In this document: positions 27,519 to 35,210 of the stretch, piece after piece
Layout: each line of letters opens with the position of its first letter
Numbering within the stretch: the first letter of the stretch is position 1
Origin: Corynebacterium comes
Lineage (GTDB): Bacteria > Actinomycetota > Actinomycetes > Mycobacteriales > Mycobacteriaceae
Length of the DNA: 64,000 nucleotides
Assembly (NCBI RefSeq): GCF_009734405.1
Contig: NZ_CP046453.1
Coordinates: forward strand, 2,108,001 to 2,172,000
Direction of reading: 5' to 3'
The notes under the pieces: model-generated
Told to the model about the DNA's origin: nothing
The model's input: only the letters and a program-made list of their open reading frames with translations
Database searches by the model: none
Position numbers and translations under genes: made by a program

Positions 27519-28613
27519 ATGACCGACACCAACATCTACGTGCAGCGTTTCGACGACGGCCGCGAACCCCTCCTCGAGACCCTCGGCGGCAAAGGCGCCT
27601 CACTCGTGAGCATGACCGCCGCCGACATGCCGGTGCCGCCAGGCTTCGTCGTCACCACAGCCTCCTTCGACGCCTTCATGGCGGATGCGGGCATCGCCGA
27701 CCAGATCCACGAGGCACTGGAAGGCCTCGACGCCGAAGATGTCGCGGCCGTCGAGAAGCTCTCCGCCGAGATCCGGGATGCGCTGTGCTCCCGCCCCGTT
27801 CCGGCGGCCGCCCGGGCAGCGGTCCTCGAGGCGCACGCCGGGCTCATGGCGCAGTGCGGAGGCGAGGTCCCCGTCGCCGTCCGTTCCTCCGCCACCGCCG
27901 AGGACCTTCCCGACGCCTCCTTCGCCGGCCAGCAGGACACCTACCTGTGGCAGATCGGTCTGGAGGCGGTGACCGAGCACATCCGCAGGTGCTGGGCCTC
28001 GCTGTACACCACCCGCGCGATCATCTACCGGCTGAAGAACAACATCCCCAATGAGGGCCTGTCCATGGCCGTCGTCGTGCAGAAGATGGTCAACGCACGT
28101 GTCGCCGGTGTGGCCATGACCCTCAACCCCGCCAACGGCGACCGCTCCAAGGTCACCATCGACTCCTCCTGGGGCGTCGGCGAGCTGGTCGTCTCCGGCG
28201 AGGTGACCCCGGACAACATCATGCTGGACAAGGTCACCCTGCAGGTGGTCAACGAGCACCTCGGCGAGAAGCACATCGAGCTCGTCCCCGACCCGGCCGC
28301 CGGGGCCCTGATCCAGCGCGACGTACCGGCGGAGCGCGCCAACATCCGCAGCCTCACCGACGCCGAACTCACCGCCGTCGCCACCATGGCCAAGCGCGCC
28401 GAGAAGCACTACCGGAGCCCGCAGGACATCGAGTGGGCACTCGACGCCGATCTCCCGGACGGGGAAAACCTGCTGCTCCTGCAGTCGCGCCCCGAGACGG
28501 TCCACTCCAACCCGGCGACCGCCGCGGCAGAGAAGAAGCCGGTGGCCGCAGCATCCGCAGGCGGCGGCTTCAGCCTCAGCTTCCTGCCCGCCTCCGTCCT
28601 CGCCGCCAAGTAA
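27519..28613 (+). CDS. PEP-synthase-like ATP-grasp subunit of aryl phosphate synthase
   Basis: A 364-residue protein equal to the N-terminal ATP-binding part of PEP synthase: LGGKGASLVSM near the start, VAVRSSATAEDLPDASFAGQ as the central ATP-grasp signature, and a C-terminal end just after LLLLQSRPET. It lacks the phospho-His swivelling and the PEP-binding barrel domains. With the next gene it forms a split enzyme like phenylphosphate synthase of Thauera and CreHI of C. glutamicum, which phosphorylates 4-cresol with ATP. The ATG at 27519 has GGAG six bases upstream; an in-frame ATG at 27507 has none. It lies 18 bp after the P450 gene. Confidence 0.83.
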   Translation: MTDTNIYVQRFDDGREPLLETLGGKGASLVSMTAADMPVPPGFVVTTASFDAFMADAGIADQIHEALEGLDAEDVAAVEKLSAEIRDALCSRPVPAAARAAVLEAHAGLMAQCGGEVPVAVRSSATAEDLPDASFAGQQDTYLWQIGLEAVTEHIRRCWASLYTTRAIIYRLKNNIPNEGLSMAVVVQKMVNARVAGVAMTLNPANGDRSKVTIDSSWGVGELVVSGEVTPDNIMLDKVTLQVVNEHLGEKHIELVPDPAAGALIQRDVPAERANIRSLTDAELTAVATMAKRAEKHYRSPQDIEWALDADLPDGENLLLLQSRPETVHSNPATAAAEKKPVAAASAGGGFSLSFLPASVLAAK

Positions 28614-28643
28614 CTCCCCCACCCCACACCCCAAGGAATCATC

Positions 28644-30557
28644 ATGACCAGGAAGTCCTTTCCCAAGCCCTCCGAACTGCCGGTGCCCGCAGGCGCCGAA
28701 GGGTGGGAGAAAATCTACCCCTACTACCTCGTCTTCCAGGACAAGCTGAAGGACAAGGAGAACGAGAAGTTCTGGTTCTGCGACTCCCAGCACTGGCCGA
28801 CCGTGTTCAAGCCCTTCGAGACCATCGGCGGCGAATTCGCCGTCAAGTGCCTGGGCCAGTACAACGCCCGCCACCTGATGATCCCCAACGCCAACGGCAT
28901 CGAGTTCCGCGTCCACCTGGGTTACCTCTACATGTCCCCGGTCAGCGTCCCCGAGGATGAGATGGCCGCCCGGGTCCCGGAATTCCAGGCCCGCATCACG
29001 CACTACTTCCAGAACTGGGAGCCCATGCTGGAGGAGTGGAAGAAGAAGGTCCGCGGGACCATCGACGAGCTCGAGTCCCTCACCTTCGACCGCCTCCCCG
29101 ACATGGTCCCCATGTCCGACATCGAATCCGGCAAGGCCATGGACGGTTCCGAGGTCCTCCTGGAGAACTACGACCGGCTCATCGCCCTGGCCTACCGCAA
29201 CTGGCAGTACCACTTCGAGTTCCTCAACCTCGGCTACATCGCCTACCTCGACTTCTTCAACTACTGCAAGGAGGTCTTCCCCGACATCCCGGACCAGTCG
29301 ATCGCCCAGATGGTGCAGGGCGTGGACATGGAGCTGTTCCGTCCGGACGACGAGCTCAAGGAGCTGGCGCAGCTCGCCGTCGAGCTGGGCCTGCAGGACA
29401 AGTTCAGCGACCCCGACGACGCGGAGGCCACACTGGCGGCGATCACCTCGGCCGCCGGCGGCGACGTCTGGATCGCGCGATGGGAGCAGGCCCAGGATCC
29501 GTGGTTCAACTTCACCACCGGCAACGGGTTCTACGGCCACGACAAGTACTGGATCGACTACCTCGAGATCCCGCTCGGCTTCATCGCCGACTACATCCGA
29601 CGCCTTGACGAGGGCCAGACCATCAAGCGCCCGACCTCCGAACTCATCGCCGAGAAGGACCGGATCGTCGGGGAATACCGCGACCTGCTCGACGGCGAGG
29701 CCCAGGGCATCTTCGACGCCAAACTCGAGTTGTCCGCCACCGCCTACCCCTACGTGGAGAACCACAACTTCTACATCGAACACTGGACCATGGGCGTCTT
29801 CTGGCGCAAGGTGCGCGAGCTCTCACGCACCATGCACTCCTACGGTTTCTGGGAGGAGGAGAACGACCTTCTCTACCTCAACCGCAACGAGGTCCGCGAC
29901 GCGCTCTTCGACCTGGTCACCGGCCACGGCGTCGGCGCACCGGACGGTCCGATCGGTCCGATCTACTGGCCGGAGATCATCGCCGAGCGCAAGAAGATCG
30001 TCACCGCGCTGAAGACCGCCCGCCCGGCGCCGGCGCTGAACACCCCGCCGCAGGCCATCACCGAGCCGTTCACCCGCATGCTCTGGGGCATCACCACCGA
30101 GCAGGTCGAGTCCTGGCTCGGCGTCGCCGAGGAAGGCAGCGAAGGCGTGCTCAAGGGCATGGCCGCCTCCTCCGGCATCGTCGAGGGGCGCGCCCGCCTC
30201 ATCATGGACTCCGAGCAGCTCTCCGACATCCAGGACGGCGAGATCCTCGTCGCCCCGGTCACGGCCCCGAGCTGGGGCCCGGTCTTCGGCAAGATCAGGG
30301 CCGCCGTCACCGACATCGGCGGCATGATGAGCCACGCCGCCATCGTCTGCCGCGAGTACGGCCTCCCGGCCGTCACCGGCACCGGCAGCGCCACGACCAC
30401 CATCACCGACGGTCAGCTCATCCGCGTCGACGGCACCACCGGCAAGGTCACCATCCTCGACGGCGAAGGGGCCGCCCCCACGGTGGCGGGCCCCGGCGCG
30501 CACTCCCACTCCCATGACCACGCCCACGAGCACACCCCGGAGCCCGCGCATGTCTAG
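28644..30557 (+). CDS. PEP-synthase-like phospho-His subunit of aryl phosphate synthase
   Basis: A 637-residue partner of the preceding ATP-grasp protein. The C-terminal swivelling domain (about 520-605) has GGMMSHAAIVCREYGLP with the phosphate-carrying His at residue 564. The first 500 residues are a substrate domain related to phenylphosphate synthase subunit 1 and lack the PEP-binding barrel of PEP synthase. The expected reaction moves the beta-phosphoryl of ATP through His564 to a phenol hydroxyl. Unusually, the last 18 residues contain seven His in alternation (HSHSHDHAHEH), a probable metal-binding or low-complexity tail. The stop overlaps the next start by 8 bases. Confidence 0.83.
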   Translation: MTRKSFPKPSELPVPAGAEGWEKIYPYYLVFQDKLKDKENEKFWFCDSQHWPTVFKPFETIGGEFAVKCLGQYNARHLMIPNANGIEFRVHLGYLYMSPVSVPEDEMAARVPEFQARITHYFQNWEPMLEEWKKKVRGTIDELESLTFDRLPDMVPMSDIESGKAMDGSEVLLENYDRLIALAYRNWQYHFEFLNLGYIAYLDFFNYCKEVFPDIPDQSIAQMVQGVDMELFRPDDELKELAQLAVELGLQDKFSDPDDAEATLAAITSAAGGDVWIARWEQAQDPWFNFTTGNGFYGHDKYWIDYLEIPLGFIADYIRRLDEGQTIKRPTSELIAEKDRIVGEYRDLLDGEAQGIFDAKLELSATAYPYVENHNFYIEHWTMGVFWRKVRELSRTMHSYGFWEEENDLLYLNRNEVRDALFDLVTGHGVGAPDGPIGPIYWPEIIAERKKIVTALKTARPAPALNTPPQAITEPFTRMLWGITTEQVESWLGVAEEGSEGVLKGMAASSGIVEGRARLIMDSEQLSDIQDGEILVAPVTAPSWGPVFGKIRAAVTDIGGMMSHAAIVCREYGLPAVTGTGSATTTITDGQLIRVDGTTGKVTILDGEGAAPTVAGPGAHSHSHDHAHEHTPEPAHV

Positions 30558-31293
30558 CCGCACCGTCCTCGTCACCGGCGCAGCCGGCGGACTGGGCCGC
30601 GCCTTCGCCCTGGGATTCGCCCGCCGCGGGGACAACGTCGTCGCCGCCGACCTCAACCTGGACGGCGCAGAGGAGACCGCCCGGCTGCTCGCCGAGGAGG
30701 GCGTGACATCCCTGGCGGTGAAAGTCGACGTCACGGACCCCGCCTCCACCGTGGAGCTCGCGGCCGCGGCAGCGGAGTTCGGGGAGGGCCGGATCGATGT
30801 CGTCATCAACAACGCCGCCATCTACGCCACCGTCACCCGCTCCCCGCTCGAGGAGATCGACCCGGCCGAGTGGGACCTGGTGATGGGGGTCAACCTCAAG
30901 GGCCCGTGGCTGGTCACCCGCGCCGTCAGCGAGTACCTGCCGGCCGGCGCCCGCATAGTCAACCTCTCGTCGGCGACCGTGATGTCCGGTTCCGCCCACT
31001 GGGCGCACTACGTCGCCTCCAAGGGAGGAGTCATCGCCCTGACCCGGGTCATGGCCAAGGAGCTCGGCGCCCGCGACATCACCGTCAACGCCGTCGCCCC
31101 CGGCTTCACCCTCACCGAGGCCAGCCTCAACCTCATGGACGACGCCGCCACCTACGGCGTCGACCGCGGATCCATCAGGCGTGCGAGCCAACCCGAGGAC
31201 ATCGTCGGCGCGGCACTCTTCCTCGCCTCCCCCGAAGCGGGCTACATCACCGGTCAGACCCTCGTGGTCGACGGTGGCCGCCAGTTCATCTGA
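30550..31293 (+). CDS. Short-chain dehydrogenase/reductase (probable aryl alcohol oxidation)
   Basis: A classical SDR of 247 residues: VTGAAGGLGRAFALG is the NAD(P) loop, VINNAAIY the NNAG-type motif, NLSSATV the catalytic Ser strand and YVASKGGV the catalytic YxxxK. Starting at the ATG at 30550 gives a standard N-terminus (MSSRTVLVTGA) and an 8-base overlap with the upstream gene; the in-frame ATG 12 codons earlier would extend into that gene's His-rich tail. In the cre pathway an alcohol dehydrogenase converts 4-hydroxybenzyl alcohol to the aldehyde; this gene is the in-operon candidate. Confidence 0.85.
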   Translation: MSSRTVLVTGAAGGLGRAFALGFARRGDNVVAADLNLDGAEETARLLAEEGVTSLAVKVDVTDPASTVELAAAAAEFGEGRIDVVINNAAIYATVTRSPLEEIDPAEWDLVMGVNLKGPWLVTRAVSEYLPAGARIVNLSSATVMSGSAHWAHYVASKGGVIALTRVMAKELGARDITVNAVAPGFTLTEASLNLMDDAATYGVDRGSIRRASQPEDIVGAALFLASPEAGYITGQTLVVDGGRQFI

Positions 31294-31322
31294 CACCACC
31301 CCACACTTCCCAAGGAGCCAGC

Positions 31323-31655
31323 ATGACCACCATCCAGTACACCGACGCAGAGGGCACGACCCGTCTCATCGAGGCGAAGATCGGTGACTCCGTCATGGAG
31401 ACCGCCGTCCGTAACGGCGTCCCCGGAATCGTCGCAGAATGCGGCGGCTCCCTGTCCTGCGCCACCTGCCACATCCTCCTGGACGAGGAGCAGGACCCCG
31501 CACAGCTGGCGGAGCTGCCGGAGATGAGCGACATGGAGGACGAGATGCTCTACGGCACCGCCTGTGACCGACAGGACAACTCCCGACTCTCCTGCCAGAT
31601 CCCCGTGACCGAGGGCATGGCACTCGCCGTGACCACCCCCGAGACCCAGGTCTAG
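31323..31655 (+). CDS. [2Fe-2S] ferredoxin, adrenodoxin/putidaredoxin type
   Basis: A 110-residue ferredoxin. The cluster ligands are visible as ECGGSLSCATCHILL (Cys-x5-Cys-x2-Cys) and the distal Cys in RLSCQIPV. The spacing is that of vertebrate-type ferredoxins that serve class I P450s. AAGGAG lies just before the ATG. It sits 29 bp after the SDR gene and 14 bp before the ferredoxin reductase gene, so it is the electron donor for the operon's P450 (the E/F components of the CreJEF system; which letter applies is not settled here). Confidence 0.93.
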   Translation: MTTIQYTDAEGTTRLIEAKIGDSVMETAVRNGVPGIVAECGGSLSCATCHILLDEEQDPAQLAELPEMSDMEDEMLYGTACDRQDNSRLSCQIPVTEGMALAVTTPETQV

Positions 31656-31669
31656 GGAGGACAACCACC

Positions 31670-32941
31670 ATGACAACCACCACGACCGGGCTGCTGATCA
31701 TCGGCGCGAGCCAGGCGGGGGTCCAGCTGGCGATCTCGCTGCGCGCCCTCGGCTTCGACGAGCACATCACCCTGCTCGGCGAAGAGGACCACCGTCCCTA
31801 CCAGCGCCCCGCCCTGTCCAAGGAGTTCCTGCAGGGCAAGTACGACAAGGAACGCCTCATCTTCCGCTCCAACGAGTACTGGGAAGAGCACGACATCCGC
31901 CTGGTCAAGGGCACCCGCATCGAGCGGATCGACAAGTTCGCCGACGGGTCCGGAACCGCCGTGGCCGCGGACGGCACCGAGTTCGCCTTCACACGCCTCG
32001 CCCTCGCCGTCGGCGCCCGCGCCCGCCGCCTGGAGATTCCCGGCGCGGATCTGTCCGGCATCGTCTACCTGCGCAACGCCGACGACGCCCTGGCACTCAA
32101 GGCCTCCCTCGACGGCGTCGAGAACGCCGTCGTGATCGGCGGCGGGTTCATCGGCCTGGAGGCGGCCTGCTCGCTCCAGGAACTGGACAAGACCGTGACC
32201 GTCATCGAACACGGCCCCCGCCTGGTGGGTCGCGCCGTCGGCGAGGAGACCTCCGGGTACTTCCTGCAGGCACACCGCCGCAGCGGGATGGAGGTGCTGC
32301 TCGACACGGGCGTCGAGAAGTTCATCGGTGATGAGGAGGGCCGGGTGGCCGGGGTCGTCCTGGCCGACGGCACGCAGGTGCCCGCGCAGCTGGTGCTCAT
32401 CGGCATCGGCGTCATCCCCAACACGGAGCTGGCCGAGCAGCTCGGCCTGCAGGTGGACAACGGCATCGTCGTGGACCGCCACGCGCTCGCCTCGGACGGC
32501 ACCACCGTCGCCGTCGGCGATGTGGCCAACCAGCCCAATCCCCTGCCCGGCACGCCGGAGGGCGAACGCATCCGCCTCGAGAGCGTCAACAACGCCATCG
32601 AGCACGCCAAGGTCGCCGCCTACTCGCTGGTGGGCCAGCGGGAGGACTACGCCGGCATCCCCTGGTTCTGGTCGAACCAGGGCGACCTCAAACTGCAGAT
32701 CGCGGGCCTGTCCCTGGGCTATGACTCCACCGTCATCCGGCGTGATGACGCCCGCGGGAAGTTCAGCGTCCTCTACTACCGGGACGGCCAGATCGTGGCC
32801 GCGGACTGCGTCAACCATCCCCTCGACTTCATGGCCGTGCGCAACGCGCTGGCCAGGAACCAGAACATCCCGGCAGACGAGGCCGCCGATTCCTCGACCC
32901 CGCTCAAGTCCATCGTCAGAGATCTGGAGACCGCATCATGA
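31670..32941 (+). CDS. FAD-dependent ferredoxin reductase (putidaredoxin reductase type)
   Basis: A 423-residue flavoprotein passing electrons from NAD(P)H to the ferredoxin. LLIIGASQAGVQLAISL is the FAD loop in the GASQAG form usual for this family, VVIGGGFIGLEAA is the NAD loop, and VAVGDVANQPNP is the second FAD motif. The C-terminal domain (about 320-400) includes WFWSNQGDLKLQIAG, the ferredoxin-docking part of the family. GGAGG precedes the ATG. Its TGA overlaps the ATG of the following HD-domain gene. Confidence 0.94.
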   Translation: MTTTTTGLLIIGASQAGVQLAISLRALGFDEHITLLGEEDHRPYQRPALSKEFLQGKYDKERLIFRSNEYWEEHDIRLVKGTRIERIDKFADGSGTAVAADGTEFAFTRLALAVGARARRLEIPGADLSGIVYLRNADDALALKASLDGVENAVVIGGGFIGLEAACSLQELDKTVTVIEHGPRLVGRAVGEETSGYFLQAHRRSGMEVLLDTGVEKFIGDEEGRVAGVVLADGTQVPAQLVLIGIGVIPNTELAEQLGLQVDNGIVVDRHALASDGTTVAVGDVANQPNPLPGTPEGERIRLESVNNAIEHAKVAAYSLVGQREDYAGIPWFWSNQGDLKLQIAGLSLGYDSTVIRRDDARGKFSVLYYRDGQIVAADCVNHPLDFMAVRNALARNQNIPADEAADSSTPLKSIVRDLETAS

Positions 32942-33672
32942 CCACCTCCCCACCCACCTGGGCGCCGGCCACCCCGGAGCAGCACGCGGACGATCCCCGC
33001 GCCCGTGCCTTCGCGCAGGATCATCCCCGGCGGCCGATCCCGAGCGACCACGAGGTCGAGGCGTCCCCGATCTGCCTGACCCCCGGCACCGGCCTGGAGG
33101 AGCTGTGGCGTGCGATCGTCCCCGAGACCCGTACCCGCGCCAATGACCTGCACCTGCCTATCGCCACCGCCTACGCCTCCCGGTTGTGCGACGCCTATCC
33201 GCAGGCCGACCGGGAACTGGTCCTCGTGGCCACCGCCCTGCACGACACCGGGTGGGCCCACGTCGATGAGTCCCGCATCGTCTCGGAGGGGTTCCGGGGC
33301 GACTGGCGCAAGGCCGCCATCCGCTTCGAGCATGAGGCGGAGGGCTGCAACGTCGCCCGGCGTGTCCTGCCGGAGCTGGGTTATGACGAGGAGTTCATCG
33401 ACCGTGTCTGCGAGATCATCGACGGCCACGACACCCGCCACGTCGCCTACTCCCTGGAGGATGCGATCGTGCGCGACTCTGACCGCCTGTGGCGCTTCGA
33501 CCGGGCCGGCATCGCCATGTCGACGTCGTGGTTCGGCATGGACCCCGCCGTCTACGTCGACCGCCTCCAGACCGAGATCGTCCCTGAACTGATCACCGAC
33601 GCCGCCCACCAGATCGCCCGCGCCGACCTGGACCGTTCCCGTCACCTGCTCCGGACGGAGACCATCCGATGA
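32938..33672 (+). CDS. creD: HD-domain phosphohydrolase, CreD-like
   Basis: A 244-residue HD-superfamily protein. His72 (NDLHLPIA), His102-Asp103 (TALHDTGW), a His in IIDGHDTRH and Asp in RDSDRLWRFD give the metal-binding set H...HD...H...D. HD proteins hydrolyse phosphate esters. In the 4-cresol pathway CreD removes phosphate from the oxidised aryl phosphate, and this gene sits between the redox genes and an aldehyde dehydrogenase gene with 4-base overlaps on both sides, which supports that role. Specificity is inferred from context. Confidence 0.82.
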   Translation: MTTSPPTWAPATPEQHADDPRARAFAQDHPRRPIPSDHEVEASPICLTPGTGLEELWRAIVPETRTRANDLHLPIATAYASRLCDAYPQADRELVLVATALHDTGWAHVDESRIVSEGFRGDWRKAAIRFEHEAEGCNVARRVLPELGYDEEFIDRVCEIIDGHDTRHVAYSLEDAIVRDSDRLWRFDRAGIAMSTSWFGMDPAVYVDRLQTEIVPELITDAAHQIARADLDRSRHLLRTETIR

Positions 33673-35180
33673 CCGCCACACTTATCGACGCCCGCGCCCG
33701 CCGCGCCGCCCTGTCTCTCCCCCACACCCACGTCGACGACTTCTACATCGACGGCGACTGGCGCCCGGCCGCCAGTGGGCAGCGCAACCCCGTGGTCGAC
33801 CCCGCCACCGGGGAGACCTGGGGTTCGGTGCCCGCGGCCACCGCCGCAGAACTCGACCTGGCCGTCGCCGCCGCCCGCCGCTCCCTGAGTGAATGGTCCG
33901 CCCTGACGGCCGCCGAACGCGCCGGTCACCTGCTGCGGATCGCCGACGAGATCGAGTCCCGCGCGGAGCAGCTCGCCCACACCAACACCCGCGAGAACGG
34001 CTCCCCGGTCTCCGAGACCCTGGGCGCCGCCGCCAACGCCGCCGGCATCTTCCGCTACTTCGCCTCCCTCGCCGGCTGGCTCGACGCCGAGGACGTCCGC
34101 CCCTTCCCGGCCGGCGGCGCGGAGACGGTCGTGGAGAAGGATCCCATCGGGGTCTGCGGGCTCATCGCCCCCTGGAACTTCCCGATCAACCTGGTGGTGA
34201 TCAAGCTGGCCCCGGCGCTGCTCGCCGGCTGCAGCGTCATCATCAAACCGGCCTCCCCCACCCCGCTGTCCATCCGTTTCATCATCGAGGCCGTGGCGGC
34301 CGCCGGCGTCCCGGCGGGCGTGGTCAACCTGCTGACCGGCCCGGGCCGCTTCGGTGACGCGATCGTCCGCCACCCCGGCATCGACAAGATCGCCTTCACC
34401 GGCTCCACCCCGGTCGGCCGGAAGATCGCCGCGGCCTGCGGTGAGCTGCTGCGCCCGGTGACCCTGGAGCTCGGCGGCAAGTCCTCGGCCATCATCCTCC
34501 CCGACGCCGACCTGACGGCCGTGTCCCGGGTGCTCATCCGCTCGTGCATGCGCAACACGGGCCAGACCTGTTACATCTCCACCCGCATCCTCGCCCCGGC
34601 GTCCCGCTACGAGGAGGTCGTGGAGATGGTGGCCGACACCATCGCCGCTGCGCCCCAGGGTGATCCCCTGGATCCGGGAACCGTGTTCGGCCCCGTGGCC
34701 ACCGCCGCCCAGTTCGAGTCGGTCTCCGGTTTCCTCGACTCCGCCCGGGCTGAGGGCGCCCGCGCCGTCACCGGCGGATCGCCGGTCGTGCTCGGCGGCG
34801 GCCTGGCGGAGGGCGTGTTCATCGCGCCCACGGTGCTCGCCGACGTCACCCCGGACATGACCGTGGCCAGGGAGGAGATCTTCGGTCCCGTGCTCACGAT
34901 CCTGCGCTACGACGACTCGGACGGCACCGCCGACGAGGCGGTCGACCTGGCCAACAACACGGACTTCGGCCTCGGCGGTCTGGTGTTCGGCGCCGACGAG
35001 GATCAGGCTCTGGCGGTGGCCCGCCGGGTCGACTCCGGCTCGGTCGGCATCAACTTCTTCGGGTCCAACCACGCCGCCCCCTTCGGCGGCCGACACGACT
35101 CCGGCATGGGTGTGGAATACGGCATCGAGGGGCTCAGCGCCTACCTCTCCTACAAGTCGATCCACCGTCGCACCGCCTGA
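33669..35180 (+). CDS. Aldehyde dehydrogenase, probable 4-hydroxybenzaldehyde oxidation
   Basis: A 503-residue NAD(P)-dependent aldehyde dehydrogenase: [22 protein letters not shown] (cofactor loop), PVTLELGGKSSAI (Glu) and MRNTGQTCYISTR (catalytic Cys). It is only distantly similar to the aldehyde dehydrogenase at 21310-22788, so the two probably have separate substrates. It ends the P450 operon and starts by ATGA overlap with the HD gene. In the cre pathway this step (CreG in C. glutamicum, from general knowledge) gives 4-hydroxybenzoate, the substrate of pobA in this window. Confidence 0.9.
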   Translation: MTATLIDARARRAALSLPHTHVDDFYIDGDWRPAASGQRNPVVDPATGETWGSVPAATAAELDLAVAAARRSLSEWSALTAAERAGHLLRIADEIESRAEQLAHTNTRENGSPVSETLGAAANAAGIFRYFASLAGWLDAEDVRPFPAGGAETVVEKDPIGVCGLIAPWNFPINLVVIKLAPALLAGCSVIIKPASPTPLSIRFIIEAVAAAGVPAGVVNLLTGPGRFGDAIVRHPGIDKIAFTGSTPVGRKIAAACGELLRPVTLELGGKSSAIILPDADLTAVSRVLIRSCMRNTGQTCYISTRILAPASRYEEVVEMVADTIAAAPQGDPLDPGTVFGPVATAAQFESVSGFLDSARAEGARAVTGGSPVVLGGGLAEGVFIAPTVLADVTPDMTVAREEIFGPVLTILRYDDSDGTADEAVDLANNTDFGLGGLVFGADEDQALAVARRVDSGSVGINFFGSNHAAPFGGRHDSGMGVEYGIEGLSAYLSYKSIHRRTA

Positions 35181-35194
35181 GCGACTGCTGCTGG

Positions 35195-35200
35195 TAGCGT
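35195..35200 (+). promoter_or_regulatory. -10 element for a possible leaderless LAL regulator message
   Basis: TAGCGT preceded by CTGG lies 10 bases before the ATG at 35211, with no ribosome site in between. Transcription would start within a few bases of, or at, the ATG. The gene may also be read through from the upstream operon. Confidence 0.4.
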
Positions 35201-35210
35201 CATCCGCACC

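Noticed and set aside
17189..35180. The IS plus cre-type operon as a single composite transposon or integrated element
   Set aside because: Only one IS copy is present, its target duplication closes at 18651, and no integrase, tRNA target or second end was found.
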